64,000 nucleotides of DNA from Bolinopsis microptera (GCF_026151205.1 NC_087079.1:10964635-11028634); one strand, 5' to 3'. Shown: positions 48,601 through 63,600, numbered from the stretch's first letter. The notes: generated by a model not told the origin, from the letters alone. Numbers and translations: made by a program.

Positions 48601-51600
48601 GCACCACCCCACTTCCAATCTCAAAAACACCCCAGAAACGTGTTACAATCAATAATTCCCCCCTAATTACCCTCACAAAGAACACCCAGCTCCACATGAA
48701 AGGAACTCTGCTTGACCTGGCAAAGAACAAACCAGACACGGAGTCCCAGCTAAACGAGAGATTAGAGCCTTCAAAGAGAGCCCTCACAAAAACAAGAAGT
48801 GACAGCCAGGACAACAGATATCCCTGCCCAACACGACAGGGTAACAAATATATGAAAAACTATAGCACCCCAGACCACACACACACCGATTGAAGAGGGT
48901 ACCAAGATTAGAGAAACAGTACGTTCTACTTAGTTGTAGTGGTTATTTATTAGCTAGCTACTGGGCTGACAGATGGTCGGTATTGTCTGATATCACGGTT
49001 GGTCGCTCACGCAGAACTAATCCATTTAAACAAAGGAGATCATGTCTGAGTGTACTTGAGCCGGCACGAACCTAGATCTGGTGAGAGAGAGAGGGGGGTC
49101 TTTTGTTTTTATTACCCACAATTCTATAGAACACAGCTTTCCTGTGATGGGAAGAAGACCCCCCTTCAGCTACTGCAAGGGGGTCCTTTCAAAACTAATG
49201 TAATTATAGAAATTTTTCAAATCTTTTCACAGGTTGAGGTGGGCCCCAGTTAGGACCTACTTCAATTTGAGACTCTCATTGTACATCTGAGAAGTAGACT
49301 AGCGGACAGGATTCAATAGAGTGTGCTAACTAGGTTGGAACTAGTAGTGTAAGTGTTAATTTGAGGGATGACGGGAAATGTTTTAATTAAAAAGACAGCC
49401 TACAAAGGGACCAGTGAAGCGTGTGCTGAGTAACAGTACGGAGGTGAAATCTATCAAAACACAATAGACTGTGGCACTTCCTCACGAGCCGGGCACTGAA
49501 TTCAAAACCACGAAATGGTCGGTAACAGTTAAAGATCTCACGTACATCTGAACACCTGCTTAAACAGAGGGGGAGTTTTAAATGTGTTCTAGTTAGAAGG
49601 GTGTCTAGTTAATAGTTAATCACATTGGTGTCGGATTAGCACGATGCGTCTAGTGGGATATCGTAAAATTCTGAAGATATTACGAGGAAACCAGCTCAAC
49701 ATATCCCATTAGGTGAAACTGGGAGACACTGCATGTACAACTACAACGCACAAAATTAAAAACACAAATCTAATCAGCTAATTAAGTTGAAATAAGAGTA
49801 GTGCCGGGCACTACCACTCACGCTTCCTAAATGAATTTGATAGATCTGATCGTGTACTCCAGCCATTATGCTAGACAGTTATATTTCTGTGTTATATTTC
49901 TGTTTGACAGTGATACGAGATTAACTACCTGGAAGTTAAGTGAGAAGTAGTTACTGGGAGTCTAGGTAACGACTGTTTAGCTATTAAAAATACAAATTTC
50001 TTGTTACCGCCGTTATTCCCGGACCATTAAGAAGACTGTCGAAACACAGCTCAGTAGAGACGAAAAATTTTGGAGTTGTAAGTGCTACCCAGTACTTTCA
50101 CCGGGGTATATACCTAACAACAACGGCTAAACTAGACCTGTAAATACTCAAAATGGAGAGAGAGAGGTAGAGTTTTAAACTATAGCTGAAAGGCAGACAT
50201 TTCTAACTCGCAAGTTCAGTAATTCCAGATATTTTCTCGCTTATAACCTTATTTTACAGCAATTATATTCACTAAAATATTAAAACATAACGCCACCAAA
50301 AAACGACATAAAACCGGAAACCGAGGGTAAATTTAGGGGTAATAAATGTTATACCTCAACAAGAGTGGTCAAACTCAGGATCCCTTGAGGGTTGAAGGAA
50401 GAAATAGAGAAAACTACACTTGTACTAGTTGGTGAGAGGTCATTGGTGTCACGACCTACGATGGGCTAGGCAGTAAGGTAGCTAATAACATTTGGACGTG
50501 AATCAATGAGGGGCGGAGGTTTACATCAGCTGTCAGGACCGGGCCAGGGAGTTGTTGTTTCGCGTGGTTTGTATGACAAAACAAGACGTTTTAGAATTTA
50601 AGTGTTTTAAATTCTTTTAAAATGATTTCTACGATTTATTAAAATGCTTACTGAAATTGGATACGACATGTTACGTTGTATTTAATTTATATTGAGCTTT
50701 CAAGCAGTTGATACGAGAATCAAATGAGAGCAAGCGGATTAATTCTAAACAAAATATGCTTGAATAATATTTTGGAAATTGTGCGTTATTAAGGCCTCAT
50801 TTTGTCTCTCTAGGTACGAAAGTCAACAATATGGCATCCAATCTACTTAGAAATTCTCATTTAAGAAAAAGAAAAATCGAATATTTAATTTACATTTTCC
50901 CACATCTTACTTTAAAGTTTTAGCACGGAGGACATATTGTTAAACAAGGGAATTATAAACAGAAAATGGCAGGTTCGCAACTCCAGTCGAAAGCAATGGT
51001 CCACTCAGCAGTCAGCAGCAACACAAAATTGAGCTAACATTTAGACCATTAAAATTTCATGTCTAGGCCTTTGTCTAATCTTCTAATGTCTACGCTCGGA
51101 AAATTTCAAACTATTTTCTGACTAACCGACAATGCATTAAATCTTTTATTCAGAATTATAGAATTAAAAGATCAATCTCAATTTCTCTTCGTAGCATCGT
51201 AAAATAATTTGACGATTAACCATAGATTACTTAGATAGTTTATTTTATGTTGTTCAGACATAATCTGATCCCTCCAATCCAGACTACCAGGAACTGATAG
51301 CGTCATCAAATTAAAAGCACAGAGACAAATTAGTAATGAAAACGCGCCAATTTTTGGTATCCTGGCAACAATAAAATAAAATGAATGAACCAGTATTCAC
51401 AATGGACTTGTCCGTACCGTTCACGCGATGATAACAAATGATGACGCTGTAAATTTGTAGACAATTCAAACGAGCATTAATTTTGTTACAAAGGGGGTCA
51501 TCAAAGTGGAAGACGCAAAATGAGAAGGATATCAAAGTTTTAGAAAGAAGACAAACGTCGGTAATTTTATTTATCTGTGCATGTTGATGTTTGTTCCTCT

Positions 51601-54600
51601 GTTCGAACAGACAGTTGTTTCATGCGGCACACAAACTCCGAACACAACAATCACAGAAATCAAATACAAGACAATCACAGATAGCACCGATAGGAAGCAT
51701 ATCAATACGACTAATAGGTCTCTTAGAATCATAACGTGAATGCAAGTCACACAGAAAAGAACTCATGTTCTCTTAAATACCATAGTTGTATTGCTCATGC
51801 TGGAATGGGCAACGAGCCAAGGTTTGGTCGCGCTGTAATAAGTTGAGGGAAACAAAAAGAAGGGCTAATCGAAGAAAATAGGACGACGAACATAGAATGA
51901 AACGAAGATTAGTTCAATGATTTAGTACTGTGGCACCGCATAATTAATTAAGATTGAATTGGCAACTTATAGAATAATTAAAATAATTGATCTCTCCACG
52001 ACTAAATTCTAAGAACCTAAACAGATTAGTAAACCTGCCAAGTACGCTCGACTTGGTACCCTAAATACTCTTAACAACACAACAATAGCGTCCCTGAGAC
52101 CAAACTGTAGTCCTCTGAAAGAGACTCATTCAAGAGCCGTAACGAAGCTGTAAAGAAGCTATAGAGCAGCCTTAAAGCCTGTAAAGGAGCCTGCAGGCAG
52201 CCGTGTAAAGGAGCCTGCAGGCAGCCGTGTAAAGAACCATAACTAGACGCTCTGTAACTAGACGGACTAGTCGCCCTGTTAATATAAAACTAGACGAAAC
52301 GTCTGGAGAAATAAACCTTCAAATGTTCAACAGCATGGGAATGAGAAATGTAAACGAGGTAACAGTTTAAATCCCACAAAACTCATCTCATATCACTTTT
52401 AATACAGTACCACGCATACTACTAATTAATCAAATCAGTGGACACATGACAGGGTTTTAGCCAATGAGCAGTTAGAAGACGAGACATCAACCAATCAGAG
52501 GCAGGGTGAGATGATCACTCAATCAGTGATCAAGCTGCTTGATCAGGTAAGGTGTCAGTTGTTACTATGGTAACTACTCAGTGAAGGATCACACGATATG
52601 GATATCTGGATATGATCTGTCAACTAAAAGTCAATTAGCTACTCGGAGCAGAAAACTTGAGGCATTTCATGGAACTGAGTAGAGTGAATAGAAATAGAAA
52701 GAAACATACAACTTGTCAACCTTTTGATGGAAATGATCCAGGAAGCGACCAATCAACCGAGACAAACTGAACGAAAACAAAGGATGAAAATTAGCCAATA
52801 AATCATGTGGTAAGGTTTCATTTCAGACTTCAGAGCTAAGAAGCTAGATTTGTTTTGACTACATTACAAGTTAACAAATCGTTTGAAACTAGAATAAACA
52901 TGGTTCAGTACCGGTGGTATGATAGGTTCCAACAGTTCTCATCAGTATTTCCAGAGATTTCCCACGCTAAATGGCCTGTTAGCCCTACCAATCGGGACAT
53001 TAAACAATTCATTAAATGGTACATTGCAGAGCCACGCCCCGCCTACCCAAAAATACAAGTGCTCAAGTAGGAAAAGTACTCCGATATGAGTACCCAGGTA
53101 GATCACAACCAGCACAGTGGTTATGATTTGTTGACCTCTAGTTTAAACATGTGTGATGACGACACACAACATATTCATCTCATCAGCTGTATCGACACAT
53201 ACTTTAGCGTGACGTGGGAAAGTTTAACGTTCTAGTGACCCAAAAAATGGTCCAAATATAGACAAGAAAATCAACTCTCGCCGCATTTTGGGGACTAGCA
53301 TAGAAATTGGGATGTGGGAAAATTATTGGCGTGACCTAACGGCAATTAGTAACAAACTTTAACATGATGTAATAATACAAGAGCATGGAGACTGGACACA
53401 CCACTAACTTGTCTAGAACAGAGAGGATCATATCTCTGTGGTAGGTAACGTAAGTACATGGTATCAGGCAAAAGTAGCTGTAAATCTTCATTTAGAGTGC
53501 AGTGCTAGGGGTAATAAAATAAGGGTGGAGGAGGGTACCATAACCCGACCTAACCCCTGTCCCGACTCCCGTGATCGATTAAATATTGATACTACAATTT
53601 AGACATGAACGAGAGAAGAGGAACCTAGCTACTGCTACTACTAATAACCACCATCGTGTTCCCAAGTCATTCATCTCAAACTGCAACTGCCCGCTGAAAT
53701 GCAATACCTTCAGCACGCCACGTGACTTATCCTAGTGTTTCTATTGGTGGAGATGTGCACACGTGACTGCGCGTCCAGTTCCTATAGGCTTCTTGTTTTG
53801 TCACGTGGTGTCGTGAGGTCATGAGGCGGCGGTTTTAGGAGGATTTTCCCGTGACTAGCGATGCATGAATGGGGGCCAGAAGGCGGTGAGGTATAAAAGC
53901 TACGACGAATGATCTGACGACTGGTCGTGTAGTATGAAGTTCAGTGTGGAAACTAATTGAGTGTGGAGGCTGGATTCAGACTTCGGTTTGAAAAAAAGGA
54001 GAATTGTAGTGAGCATGATTATTATATACGCCGTTACTGTAACGTCCAGTTGAGTTAGACATTGGGCCTCCAATGTTATTGGATATTCCCAGCGATACTG
54101 TTATCATTTAACTACAGTCCAGCCCTAAACAGACTCTTAAACATGGTTGGTAATTTTTTATTTTACATTGCTCATCTATAAGGACGGGGAGCATCTCCGG
54201 TACCCTTCCCATTATTCCATTATTATTATATTCCGATATGGATTAGAAATAGATTGTTACGGCGAGGCAATCTGGGGGAGGTGAATAACGGAACACTTAA
54301 CGCCTAGCGTCGCGGTTTATAGGTTCAGAAAGCGAAATTCATTTGTCAGATTGAGTAGATTCAGGGGTCCTGACATCATGTTTATTGTTTTATTCCTAAA
54401 TGTTATTGAATATTAAGCTCTCTATCTGACAAATAACCTACAAATAAAATATTGGGAAGTACGAGATTTCCTGTTTGATAACGTAATACTGTAATATGAA
54501 AGGATCTGTCAAGAAGCTCCGATATCCGCTTGTGTGGGAGTAAGAGCTGTCTCTGTAAATTCGACTAGGAACTTTGCTCCAGACAGCCAAATCACGAGGT

Positions 54601-57600
54601 GAAAAGTTTCAAAATGGAACATTGGAACAAAAAGGGGAGTCGTCTGTAAACCCTTTGTGTTGCGCTGCGACCCTTTGGGTGTTGGATTGTTTTGGAATTA
54701 ACAGAGCAGGGTTTTTATCAACGTTCACTGGAAGGATGCTGCAGTTTGAGAAAATTTGACATTTCCCAACAAATCAACTGCCAAATTATCCTCTTTAAAC
54801 ACAGAACCCCCCCCCCCCCCCCCCTCACAGCATATTCCCACTGTCTTTAAAAGCAGCTGTCAGTTATACTGGGTGTATTAAATGTTTGCACTATCGTGTT
54901 ACCGAGTGGCGACTGTTTAGGTAAAAGTGTGTTGTATTAAAGTGACGGCAACTGCTATAATTGGAATGGAATGACTGATTTTACATGGGAATTTGGGGAG
55001 CGGAGCAAATTTCTGAGTGGTGAGTCATATACTAGTATGATAATAATCGTAAGGAGCGACGATTTTTTTAAAACAATCCATATCGGATAAAACAAAGATC
55101 CAACCCACCAAGACAAGCATACTGGGTTCTTAAACTCTACTACATCCCCTAGAAACTAACATGACAAACATAAGACGCATACATACCACATTATATATAT
55201 AGAACATGACATAACCACAAAAACCACACATTATAGCGCAGAATTATAACATTAAAATCAAAACCATGAAAACCATTCAAAAAACCACGAACCTTCTAAC
55301 GAAAGCCCGCACCAGAGTAACATGTCCCAGTTCACAAGCTAGATGGAGCGAAGTTGCTCCCATGTCGTCCACCTCCCGACCACACAGCTTAGTTTGCTTT
55401 AGTAACCACCCAACCACTGCTGTGCTGTTGTACTGGGTTGCTGGAGAGAGAGAGGGTTAGATTCAACACTCTCTTGCATATTATATATAGTACGTCAGAT
55501 TTCTTGAAAATGTATAATTTGTTAACATTGGAGTTAAACAAATTACTATAGACAGTTGGCACTGGACTGGACACATCACCCCAAACTTTGGACACGAGAA
55601 AATCAACCAGTGAAACCCGGTACATACCAATATGAAGCGGAGTGTTTCCCACATAGTCATGCGCACCGACGGGACACCCACCACTTGCCACTAGTCTCAG
55701 ACAGTGTAGATGGTTAAATTGGCTGGCAACGTGCGCTCCATTCTGTGACTTGTAGTTAGTCGCTAGAATATCCGCCGCCGTGTGTCGTATTATGTACTTT
55801 AGACAGTCGTACTGTCCGTGTTGAACTGTAGGTAGGTGGATTGTTTAGGAAAGTTGAGTCACTGTTGTGAAATCAGCTCTGAGAAGTCTGTGGTGAAATG
55901 CATGCAAGCACATGGTTTATGAATACGCGCGCGGTTTAAAAGCCGCGCATACTAAATGTTGACGGTATGCGCAATACTTTTCACATAAAATGTTCAGCTG
56001 CGTGCTACAAATAACTATGAAATTGCCGCGGAAATTTATCCTCTGGTAGGTTTTGAACGGACAGCTGTTAAACTGAGGAAATTGAATTAACACAGTCGCT
56101 TGACACAGGTTATCCTTGAACTCTCGCTTGGAAAGTATCCAAGTTGTTTACGAGCACGCCTTTAATTTAAACTCGCGGTTAGCAAGATGTAGAAAATTCC
56201 ATTTACCATTTCAATATAATTTCATCATTTACGACCATCAAATTATCTGACACCATTATACGGATGATTTAACACCAGATACGTTTGATACGATTCCCAC
56301 CATTTGGATAGAAGTAAGCCCTGTTGATACTTCAGACAAGGGCTGATCAGGGGTCACATATGGTAAATTTTTATCCGTGTATTAGAGATATTGATGAAAT
56401 AGCGTTATTGATGTGATAAAGATACTGATAAGTTATTATAATAAGTTGTCTTTGTTAAACTACTGAACCTTGACAGTATTATACCGATCGATAAAATTCC
56501 TCTTAAAAGTCTGATCGTTTCTATAAGATATAAAGGTATAAATATAACTCTATATGTATCTAGCTATTGTCTCCAGTATTATATACCAAATATAAATAGG
56601 CGAATTTTAACTTTCATTAGCTCTGGTTATTTTAACAACATTTCGGTTTTGTATTTGGAAGAGAGGTTAGTGGTGTTACGGCTAGGGTTTTTAAAACGGT
56701 TACGGTACAGAAAGAGTAGGAAGTTACTTTCGTGACAGGAGGTTTTGTTAGTCTATGGACAAATAATGTTCGCCAAATAAGGAAATTTCGATGTGGCGTT
56801 ACTTTCATAATATAGCTTCTAACGTAAGTTTACCTGCTATAATCCAAAAATTGCACTTTTTTCATCGATCTATGGCCTTAGGGATGTACAAAACAATTTC
56901 GGGAATAGGGAACATGACCTCACTTTCTCTTTCGTTATCCACAAGCAGTGACTCATACTAATTCATTTGGGAGTCGACTGTAAAATTTAAGTATGCACAG
57001 TGCACACATTGCACAGTGCACAATTTAGGCACGTCAGGTACTTAAACCAACTCACAAACATGCGACGGAATTAGTTCCTACATTATATTATATTTATATT
57101 AACTTACATTACATAATATAATATATTAACTAACTCTAATGAGTCACTAAACAATACAACTATATAATATCCCTCTACTTCTTGCCTTGCATTGGCCACA
57201 GACAAATGACTAGAGCACAGTTTAAGTATTGTACAGTACATCCCAGTACATTATTGGCCCCACTGGGCTGGATCACGACTGTATTCACTGCTACAGTTTA
57301 TACTTTATATCTCTTCTCTCCTCTTCATAGCCCCGCCCGCCTGGATCCCCCTTTGTTGAAGAGAGCAAAACAACAAATTATTACTTCTTCGCATTGTAAG
57401 GTAAAACAATAGAGTCTGGTTGCGCGGAAAGATTCTGATAGTGTGAAGGTGGGAACTATTGTCTTCTCAGATATTAGATTGGGAAATTTGTAATGAATTC
57501 GTCAGAGCTGCAAACTCCTTGCAAATACTGCACACTTACTGGGGCCAGTTCTGCAGTATGTAACGGCCTAATATGATGACATATGCTAGAGACTTGGCAG

Positions 57601-60600
57601 AGTTACATGAAGTAATCAGTGAGACAGTAGCAACATTAACGTGTAGCCCCGACTACAGTCACAGACTAGTCACAGACTATACAGTCACAGACTATACAGT
57701 CACAGACTATACAGTCACAGACTATACAGTCACAGACTATACAGTCACAGACTATACAGTCACAGACTATACAGTCACAGACTATACAGTCACAGACTAT
57801 ACAGTCACAGACTATACAGTCACAGACTATACAGTCACAGACTACAGTCACAGACTATACAGTCACAGACTACAGTCACAGACTACAGTCACAGACTACA
57901 GTCACAGTCTACACACACAGACTACAGTCACAGACTACAGTCACAGACTACAGCCACAGACTACAGTCACAGACTACAGCCACAGACTAAAGACTACAGT
58001 CACAGACATGGTGTTCTACACTCTACAGTCTACAGTCCCAAGTCATATCCACAGTCTCAATTGTAGACAATTGGTGTCACAGAGCATCTGTAGTGTAGTA
58101 GTCAAGGAGCAGCAACTGCAGCGCTACTGTACACCGTACAGTGCGCAATGGTAGTACTACAGTTGGCAGAGAAACATGGACTAATCAGAAATAGAGCAGC
58201 ATTAACGTGCACTACAACCCCAACTGTAGCCTCCAGACAATAGGAGCAGAGTGGAACTGTAGTATTACTGTACTGCTGTAATGGTTGGAGGGTCCTCTGC
58301 ATTGTCCTGACTCCAACATTTCACAACCTTGCAGTATTTTATAAAGGGTGCCCCATTGGATATGACGGAGGCTGACGTGGTTGCCTTTTACCACCTCAAA
58401 TAACATTACTACGGTATGGGCGAGGTCAGAAAATAGCAACAGTTTACACAATTTGCACATGCGGTATTTTACACAATTTGTACGTGTGGTAGTTAACACA
58501 ATTTGCAGGTGTGTTATCTACAGCAGTATTGGCTGTAATCACTTGGTTAACGTTCACATTTACAAAGTGCGAGAATATGTTTCAAGTTTTACGTCACTCC
58601 TCACCAGGGATATTTGGTAGATAGTCCAAAGACGCGCAGAGAAACAGTGAAAACTTGTAAGTTAGAAACAAATCCAGAATCCTCCATTAGATCCCACCAG
58701 GTGTCATGACATCAGATCACGTGTAATGATGTCACGCCTCGTGACTGTCAAGTGAAAACATGTAAGTTAGAAAGGAGTAAGAAAGATAGTGAGAGTTTGA
58801 CGTGTGAGTGGATTGTTCTCCGCATTTACACACACGGACACACGAAGAGAATGATTTAATGTAAGATACTTTTATGGTTTGCATGAGCTTAACTAAAAAT
58901 TAGCTGTTAAGTAACTCTGACAGCCCTGAGTTGATAGTACTACGTAACTAAGAGCAACATAACACTAACTAAAATTATGTAATCTGTAAACAAGGTTTGA
59001 CAACTCCATCCAAACACCCACTCATCCCTCGATCTCGCAGAAACTTCCCTCGACCCTCGTGTTACTGACGTATTCCTCAAACATCCCCCCAGCAGCACTT
59101 CCTCTCAATAATTAACCCTCGTCAATCCTTTACAATAAACTAATATACCTGTCAGGCACTTTCTACAAAGAGTGACTTATCACGTGACGTCACGTGACTT
59201 ATCACGTGACGTCACGTGACTTGAATTACCTGTCACGTGACTATACAGAACCAGATATTATGTTTATCGCGTACAAGAGAGCCCTGTTCAGTGCAGTAAA
59301 TGGTAGTTCTACATTGCTGGAACATATTCTGCCAGGTTGTTGGCAGGGAGATATGTATCCTGGACTTGGTAGCCAGGGGGAGTTTAAACAGATTTCTACA
59401 GAATTCTAGGGTCCTAGCATAGGAACTGTCTAATTTTGCTTTCTAGTGCTGTTCTTGACACTTACATTGTACTGCAATAAACTGAGATGTGGGGTGTTGG
59501 GAGAGGATTAGGTCACATTTCTTATCATCAGTTTATCATATTGAGTATTAACTAGGGTAAGATCATGTTCTGTCGGCCGGTAGTTACGCAATACCGTAAT
59601 ATTTAAAACACCCACAAGTGCTTTGTGTGTAACCCTCATTAATGTTACTCATTAATGTTATTCTATTCTCATTAAACACATAATAACACATTATTATGTA
59701 CATAACTGTGTTCCAGTTATCACAATAATATCACTAACTAAGTAACAGAGGGCTAAAACTTCAATATATTATTATAAAGCCCTTGCTCTATAACAAATGT
59801 TACATAAAGCTTCTCTCTCCGTCCAATCACAATATTACAATGCATGATTTGTTGTAAGGTATTAGTTTCACTAGATGTACAGGAGAGATTGTGCAATGTC
59901 ACTAAGATCCCCTACTACCTGCCCGTACCAGTCGATCTTGGGAGGCTGTTTCCGTGACGTCTAACTGCAATTGGTCACTAAACTTCCCGAAACTTCCCCC
60001 ACTATTACTTCTTTAGATGACAATATTTTATATTTCTATATTAAATATAAGTATAAAGTTATATTATAAAATATTTTATATTTCTATATTGAATATAAGT
60101 TATATTATACGATCAAAAGACCTCCGATAGTGTTATTAGAACACTGACACGTGCAGTTACGACAGTTTGAGTCAAAATAACAGGGATGAAGGCCAACACC
60201 TATGAAGCCATACAATTTCATTGTGAATACTTTAGTACTTTAGTATGTTAATACTAGAATACCTTAATACTTTAATAAATGATAGTAAACTATTCAGGAC
60301 CAACTCCTAACATAGGAATCCTAAGACCTAAATTTATAAGTGATGCAACGGAAACGTAAGCAAGAGGGACAACCAAGGTCCGGATGTTCTTGCCAACGGC
60401 CGGATACTATTTATCTCTCTGTTTGACTTCGAATTGAAGTTGAGTCAAAATACTGCAACTGGACACAACCCAGAATTGAGAATTGGGGTATGTGTTTTGA
60501 CTTTTGGCACATGTGATCAGATCACATATTTGGGATTCCGCTCACTAAAATCACAGCTCACAGACACAGGGTCTCCATAGTTAGTTCAGCACAAGGACGG

Positions 60601-63600
60601 TATTCAAGACACTAATTGAACTAACTTGTTAATGAGTCCAGCTAACAAACCCACCCCAAACAGTTCCAAAATAGTTCTCATTTTATACCTACACAGAGAT
60701 TACAAGAAATCAAATATTTCAAACTTATTTTACTGCTATCAATTATTTTTTCCCGATCCATGACTCGTGCCGAAGGCACAAAAGAGTCAAGGACAAGGGT
60801 TAGCGATCGAGGTTTTTTTTGTATATGGTAGCTTTGCGACCGTGCGTGCGTGCGTGCGTGCTTACGTGCCTGCGAGCACTGTTATCGCCCACGTGACTAC
60901 CTGCGCAAAGTTATTTTGCGTGATAATCTGAATTATATAATTGTTGGCGCGCGGCGCTGAACCAACCAAGTACATTATTAATTTCATCATGTACGTATCT
61001 CAATAGGCACTAATTGATAGCAATAGCATATTATTATTATTTTGAGTCAGTATTACTATTTTGCACAGATCCGTGTCAGGTTGCATAAACAATAAACATA
61101 TGGTTACATAGAAGTATACACGATTTTCAAATTCAATATAGAATTATATTAACTGGGCGGCGCTCGGCAGTCGGCATGTCACTTCGCCATATTTGCATGT
61201 TTATATAAACAGTAAAGACTGGGCCGTCCCCAGGTTGTATGGAATATGATAAATACGCCATCACGGATCGGGAAATTGAGCGGCCATCCACAAAAGAAAA
61301 TCGGCCGCATTTCTTGTTGTTATAATAGATTCATCTTTTACACAAAGGGTCACAGACCAGTATGAGTCTATAATCTCTTCCTTCATCCAAAACTCTGTTT
61401 TTTATTACATGTTACATGATCAGATAGAAGTCATATCAGCAGATTCTTGGACTCAAAAAGTTAAAATAATAGTCAAGGTTACAATGTCTTGGCTCTGTTA
61501 TACACTTAAACTATCTTGCTTAGAATTCGAGTCGTCTAAGAATTAATTAAATATGAACTCCACCCCGTAGTTAAGTCCATATAGGTTCAAACCCAAATTA
61601 GCAGGTATCCTTCGCCAAATATGGACATTCCCCGACGTTTTTGTAGGCAACTACGTAAAAGACTCATGATACTGTCACATATTTTACATTTAGGACTTTA
61701 GGTTATTTATGTATGTACGTATAATGAACTTATCACATCTCAGAGTTAAACATTATCAGCGTCACCTGACCTGATAAACAATCCAATAAGTAGAGATAAC
61801 ACCTTATCAATACCTTATCAATACCCCACAACCAGTCATGTCCCCATAATAACAGTTAACAATTTAACGTGTCCCCTTGACATGTCCATATAAAGTCAGC
61901 AGCACAGCGGCCAGTGGGGATAGCAGGGCTAGCGGACTGTAGCTGGGGTTGTCAACACATCCTGTGTTGAGTGCAATAACTTGACTTCAACTGCTGAGCT
62001 ATATATCTGCTGTACACCCGAGCACTGGCTTATATAAGATCATTCGTCAGAGTCAGGGGTCACGTGATCATGGTAACCACGTGATCTTATAGATCTAACA
62101 CGTGGGCGTGAGGTGAGAGCGGAACTAAAGACACCACACCATTGGGAACCAGCCACGTGATATACACAAATCAATGACTCGAACAGATAGCTCAACTCAG
62201 TACTTGATACACACCGATACACCCATAAATACAGGTTAAATGCATTAGTCCGGCTAGCTATGGTTTGAGAGGATATTGTGCCGTTGTTGTTGACACGATG
62301 GCAACACACTGACACATATTGTTACTGGTTTGACAGACACCCTGTTTAAAGTCTCGTCGCAAACCCCCGCTGAAGCCCTTTAAATACGGACCGTCAAAGA
62401 CAGTTCAAATTATTAGCGTGGTCATGGCTGTGGCTTATGCTTTATGTGCATAAATAATGTTGGTGTGTGACTAAATATAATACATGTTACTAATTTTTGT
62501 ACACTCGGGAAAGTTAGTTTTTGCTCCCAGTACAATGGTGTTCGACCCAATTATCAGATCAAGCTGAGCAAGCTGCTGAAGGTCCTGATAACACATTTGG
62601 TTCCATGGTGTGGTAGTAGTAGCTATGCTTCACTTGGTCCAGATTAGTTTTACTAAGTAATTAGATTAGTTTAGCTTAGTTGAAAATAATGATCCTAATT
62701 CTAATCCTATCCCAATTCACATACCTCAATTTTAACCTTAATCTCCTAAACATGATATTAAAATAACCACAAGAGGCTTAAAACTGAGTAAAGGAGCAGG
62801 GTTACTTATCGGAACAGTGTTAGTTTATCTTGGTAGGAGACGCCCCGCCATGCACGTAATTGTAGCTATTTAGAGAGAAATATCGAGACATAACGAATCC
62901 ATATTATTCCGGAGAATCATGAGAATGATAAATTCTTTTAATTAATTAATTAAATTCCCGCCTGACAGGCTGTAACAGTTCGGAACTGTTAAAATGAGAG
63001 TTAACACTAACGGCTAGCTTGATAGTCTCAAGTGTTTTCCTTGTTATGATTATATTCCACGCTGTGAGAAAATTTGCGAAGAGAACAGATTGCAGATAAT
63101 AAAAGTTTTAAATCCAAAGCTTGATTAATAAATAATAGCTGAATTCGATGTTGAATTCAATGCTGCAATACATCGGACAACATAGTACATTGATTAGAAT
63201 AGACGGGAGTGTTTTTGCCACATGGTGGACGAATTAGAGGCAGGCTTATACTCTTATAGTACGCGCCGCTCAGCTTATATGTTGTTTTTACCGGACTTAT
63301 ATTTACTACCCGGCTAGTGGTATGTATAATATATTGGAAACTTACTATGTTAATAAGTCACTAAGTCGCTTGTAAACTTGGCTACTATTACTAAGCAACT
63401 AAGCATCTTACTAGTAACTAAGTAACTAGTAGTAACTAAGTAACTAGTAGTAACTAAGTTTTAATAAACACAGTACACACCCTAGATAAGATAACGAGGT
63501 ATTTACCTGCCATAAGGAGAGGTGTCATTCCTTTCTCGTCCTGTAAAAGTGAGTGTCAACAATAAGTCACATCTTCTAGAACACAATATCTTATAACTTT

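Larger units (their letters stand above)
39668..55292. other. Long gap between ankyrin exons, with candidate nested genes
   Basis: This 15.6-kb stretch should hold at least one more exon of the espin-like gene, by phase (see 45593-45696). It also holds four open plus-strand segments, a terminal-inverted-repeat element and several short repeats, listed separately. The rest is AT-rich without recognised signals. Confidence 0.5.
55826..63506. other. Large intron between ankyrin exons
   Basis: No coding sequence is supported here. The 193-codon plus-strand frame at 57573-58154 is produced by the 15-bp minisatellite. The intron carries clustered CACGTG motifs, a duplicated AT-rich block near 60010-60110 (ATATTTTATATTTCTATATT twice), a GTGC microsatellite and short TAACTAGTAG repeats near 63400-63460. 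Confidence 0.6.

Noticed and set aside
57573-58154. 193-codon plus-strand open frame with pentapeptide repeats
   Set aside because: It is created by a 15-bp minisatellite; the opposite strand is equally open and the flanks are not protein-like.
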